Assembly: GCA_029864225.1 (NCBI GenBank)
Contig: JAOTTU010000121.1
Location: 1 to 5,836 of the forward strand
From: Gammaproteobacteria bacterium
GTDB taxonomy: Bacteria; Pseudomonadota; Gammaproteobacteria; UBA9214
Reading direction: 5' to 3'
DNA length: 5,836 bases
The position numbers were made by a program, and so were the translations under genes. The notes beneath the pieces are model-generated. The model ran no database searches, was not told where the DNA came from, and worked only from the letters and a program-made list of their open reading frames with translations. This document shows, piece by piece, positions 5,258 to 5,836 of this stretch; position 1 is the first letter of the stretch, and each line of letters starts with the position of its first letter.

Positions 5258-5836
5258 TCAACTCTCGGTATGCCTTACAGGGCCGGGTATGAACGCGTTG
5301 GTGCGTGAGATGTAATCGCGGTAGGCCGGTCGCCGCTCGGCTATGTCTTTTTCCAGCAGCGCCACCCCGGATACCCGCAACAGCAGGAAGGTCATCAACA
5401 CGGGCGACAGCACCGACCACCAGCCGCCGGCGGCGATAGCGAACAGGTAGAATCCCCACCAGACACAGCACTCACCAAAATAATTCGGGTGCCTCGTGTA
5501 GCGCCACAGGCCTGTGTCCATCACTTTGCCGCGATTTTCGGGGGAGGCCTTGAAGGCGGCCAGCTGGGCGTCGGCGATACCCTCGAACGTGATGCCGAAT
5601 ACCACCAGCGCAATTGCCAGTATGTCAATGAGGTTGAGCGGAATGCTGCCCGTCGTGGCGGCATGCAAGGGCAGGGAGATGATCCACGCCAGTGTACCCT
5701 GCAGCAGGAAAACAATGCCCAGGCTCTTGAGGGCGAAATTCGGCGAGTGTTTGCGCCGCATGGCCTGATAGCGGGCATCCTCGGGTTCGCCCCAGTTGCG
5801 CCAGGTGATATGGGCCGAGAGGCGGATTGCCCACAG
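5258..5836 (-). CDS. DUF1295 membrane protein (steroid 5-alpha-reductase-like), 5' end outside window
   Basis: The frame stays open to the right edge, giving 192 visible residues; a Met at 5761 is internal. The 25 residues before it (RLSAHITWRNWGEPEDARYQ) contain the family block R-L-x(5)-WRN-x-G-x-x-EDARY, so the gene continues upstream. DUF1295 belongs to the steroid 5-alpha-reductase / isoprenylcysteine methyltransferase superfamily of multi-span inner-membrane enzymes. The superfamily C-terminal motif is clear: GLWRYTRHPNYFGE (visible residues 109-122), followed by a Trp/Phe-rich segment (VWWGFYLF) and a late RRPAYRDYISRTNAFIP. About four membrane segments are visible, near residues 39-57, 65-85, 124-139 and 140-158. 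Relatives reduce C=C bonds with NADPH or methylate lipids; the actual substrate here is unknown. It is the first visible gene of the operon, 4 bp before the DUF6134 gene. A CC pair directly after the HPNYFGE motif is a small peculiarity. Confidence 0.9.
   Translation of the reverse strand: MWAIRLSAHITWRNWGEPEDARYQAMRRKHSPNFALKSLGIVFLLQGTLAWIISLPLHAATTGSIPLNLIDILAIALVVFGITFEGIADAQLAAFKASPENRGKVMDTGLWRYTRHPNYFGECCVWWGFYLFAIAAGGWWSVLSPVLMTFLLLRVSGVALLEKDIAERRPAYRDYISRTNAFIPGPVRHTES

Noticed and set aside
5258..5761. Met at 5761 as the start of the DUF1295 gene
   Set aside because: The frame stays open to the window edge, and the upstream residues contain the conserved WRN-x-G-x-x-EDARY block, so this Met is internal.
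1..5836. CRISPR arrays, insertion sequences, tRNA or rRNA genes
   Set aside because: No spaced direct repeats, transposase-like frames, terminal inverted repeats or recognisable RNA gene structure were seen by reading.

Overview
This window is accessory-metabolism DNA from a proteobacterium, most likely a gammaproteobacterium. The reasons are a base composition in the mid-50s % G+C by eye, Blc-type outer-membrane lipocalin architecture, and a gene set (DUF1295, lipocalin, flavin amine oxidase, DUF1365, Cfa-like methyltransferase) that is familiar in proteobacterial lipid or oxidative-stress loci. No taxonomic marker gene is present, so the assignment stays tentative.

Layout. From the right edge leftward, a single minus-strand operon fills about 5.35 kb without a usable intergenic gap: DUF1295 membrane protein (5' end outside the window, 5258-5836), exported DUF6134 protein (4591-5253), Blc-like lipocalin lipoprotein (4035-4604), FAD-dependent amine-oxidase-like protein (2761-4038), DUF1365 protein (2013-2792), Cfa-type SAM-dependent methyltransferase (733-2016) and a 76-residue acidic protein of unknown function (481-711). 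Junctions are 4 bp, a ~14 bp overlap, ATGA, a 32 bp overlap, ATGA and a 21 bp gap, so one polycistronic, translationally coupled message is likely. The promoter must lie beyond the right edge. On the left, a plus-strand CIA30-family gene (2-484, 5' end cut off) converges on the operon; its stop codon and that of the 76-residue gene share one CTAG tetranucleotide.

How the genes may work together. The amine oxidase, DUF1365 and Cfa trio is a recurrent partnership, and a flavin-oxidase domain is fused in front of a Cfa domain in plant cyclopropane synthases. The operon therefore most likely modifies unsaturated acyl chains of membrane phospholipids by methyl or methylene transfer, possibly followed by a redox step (cyclopropane, methyl-branched or furan-type products). 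DUF1295, related to membrane steroid 5-alpha-reductases, could supply a further C=C reduction. The lipocalin and DUF6134 protein carry export signals and would act in the envelope. The product cannot be deduced from sequence. The points most worth following are the Cfa active-site His-to-Gln change, the unknown acidic protein, and the tightly coupled envelope-lipid cassette as a whole.
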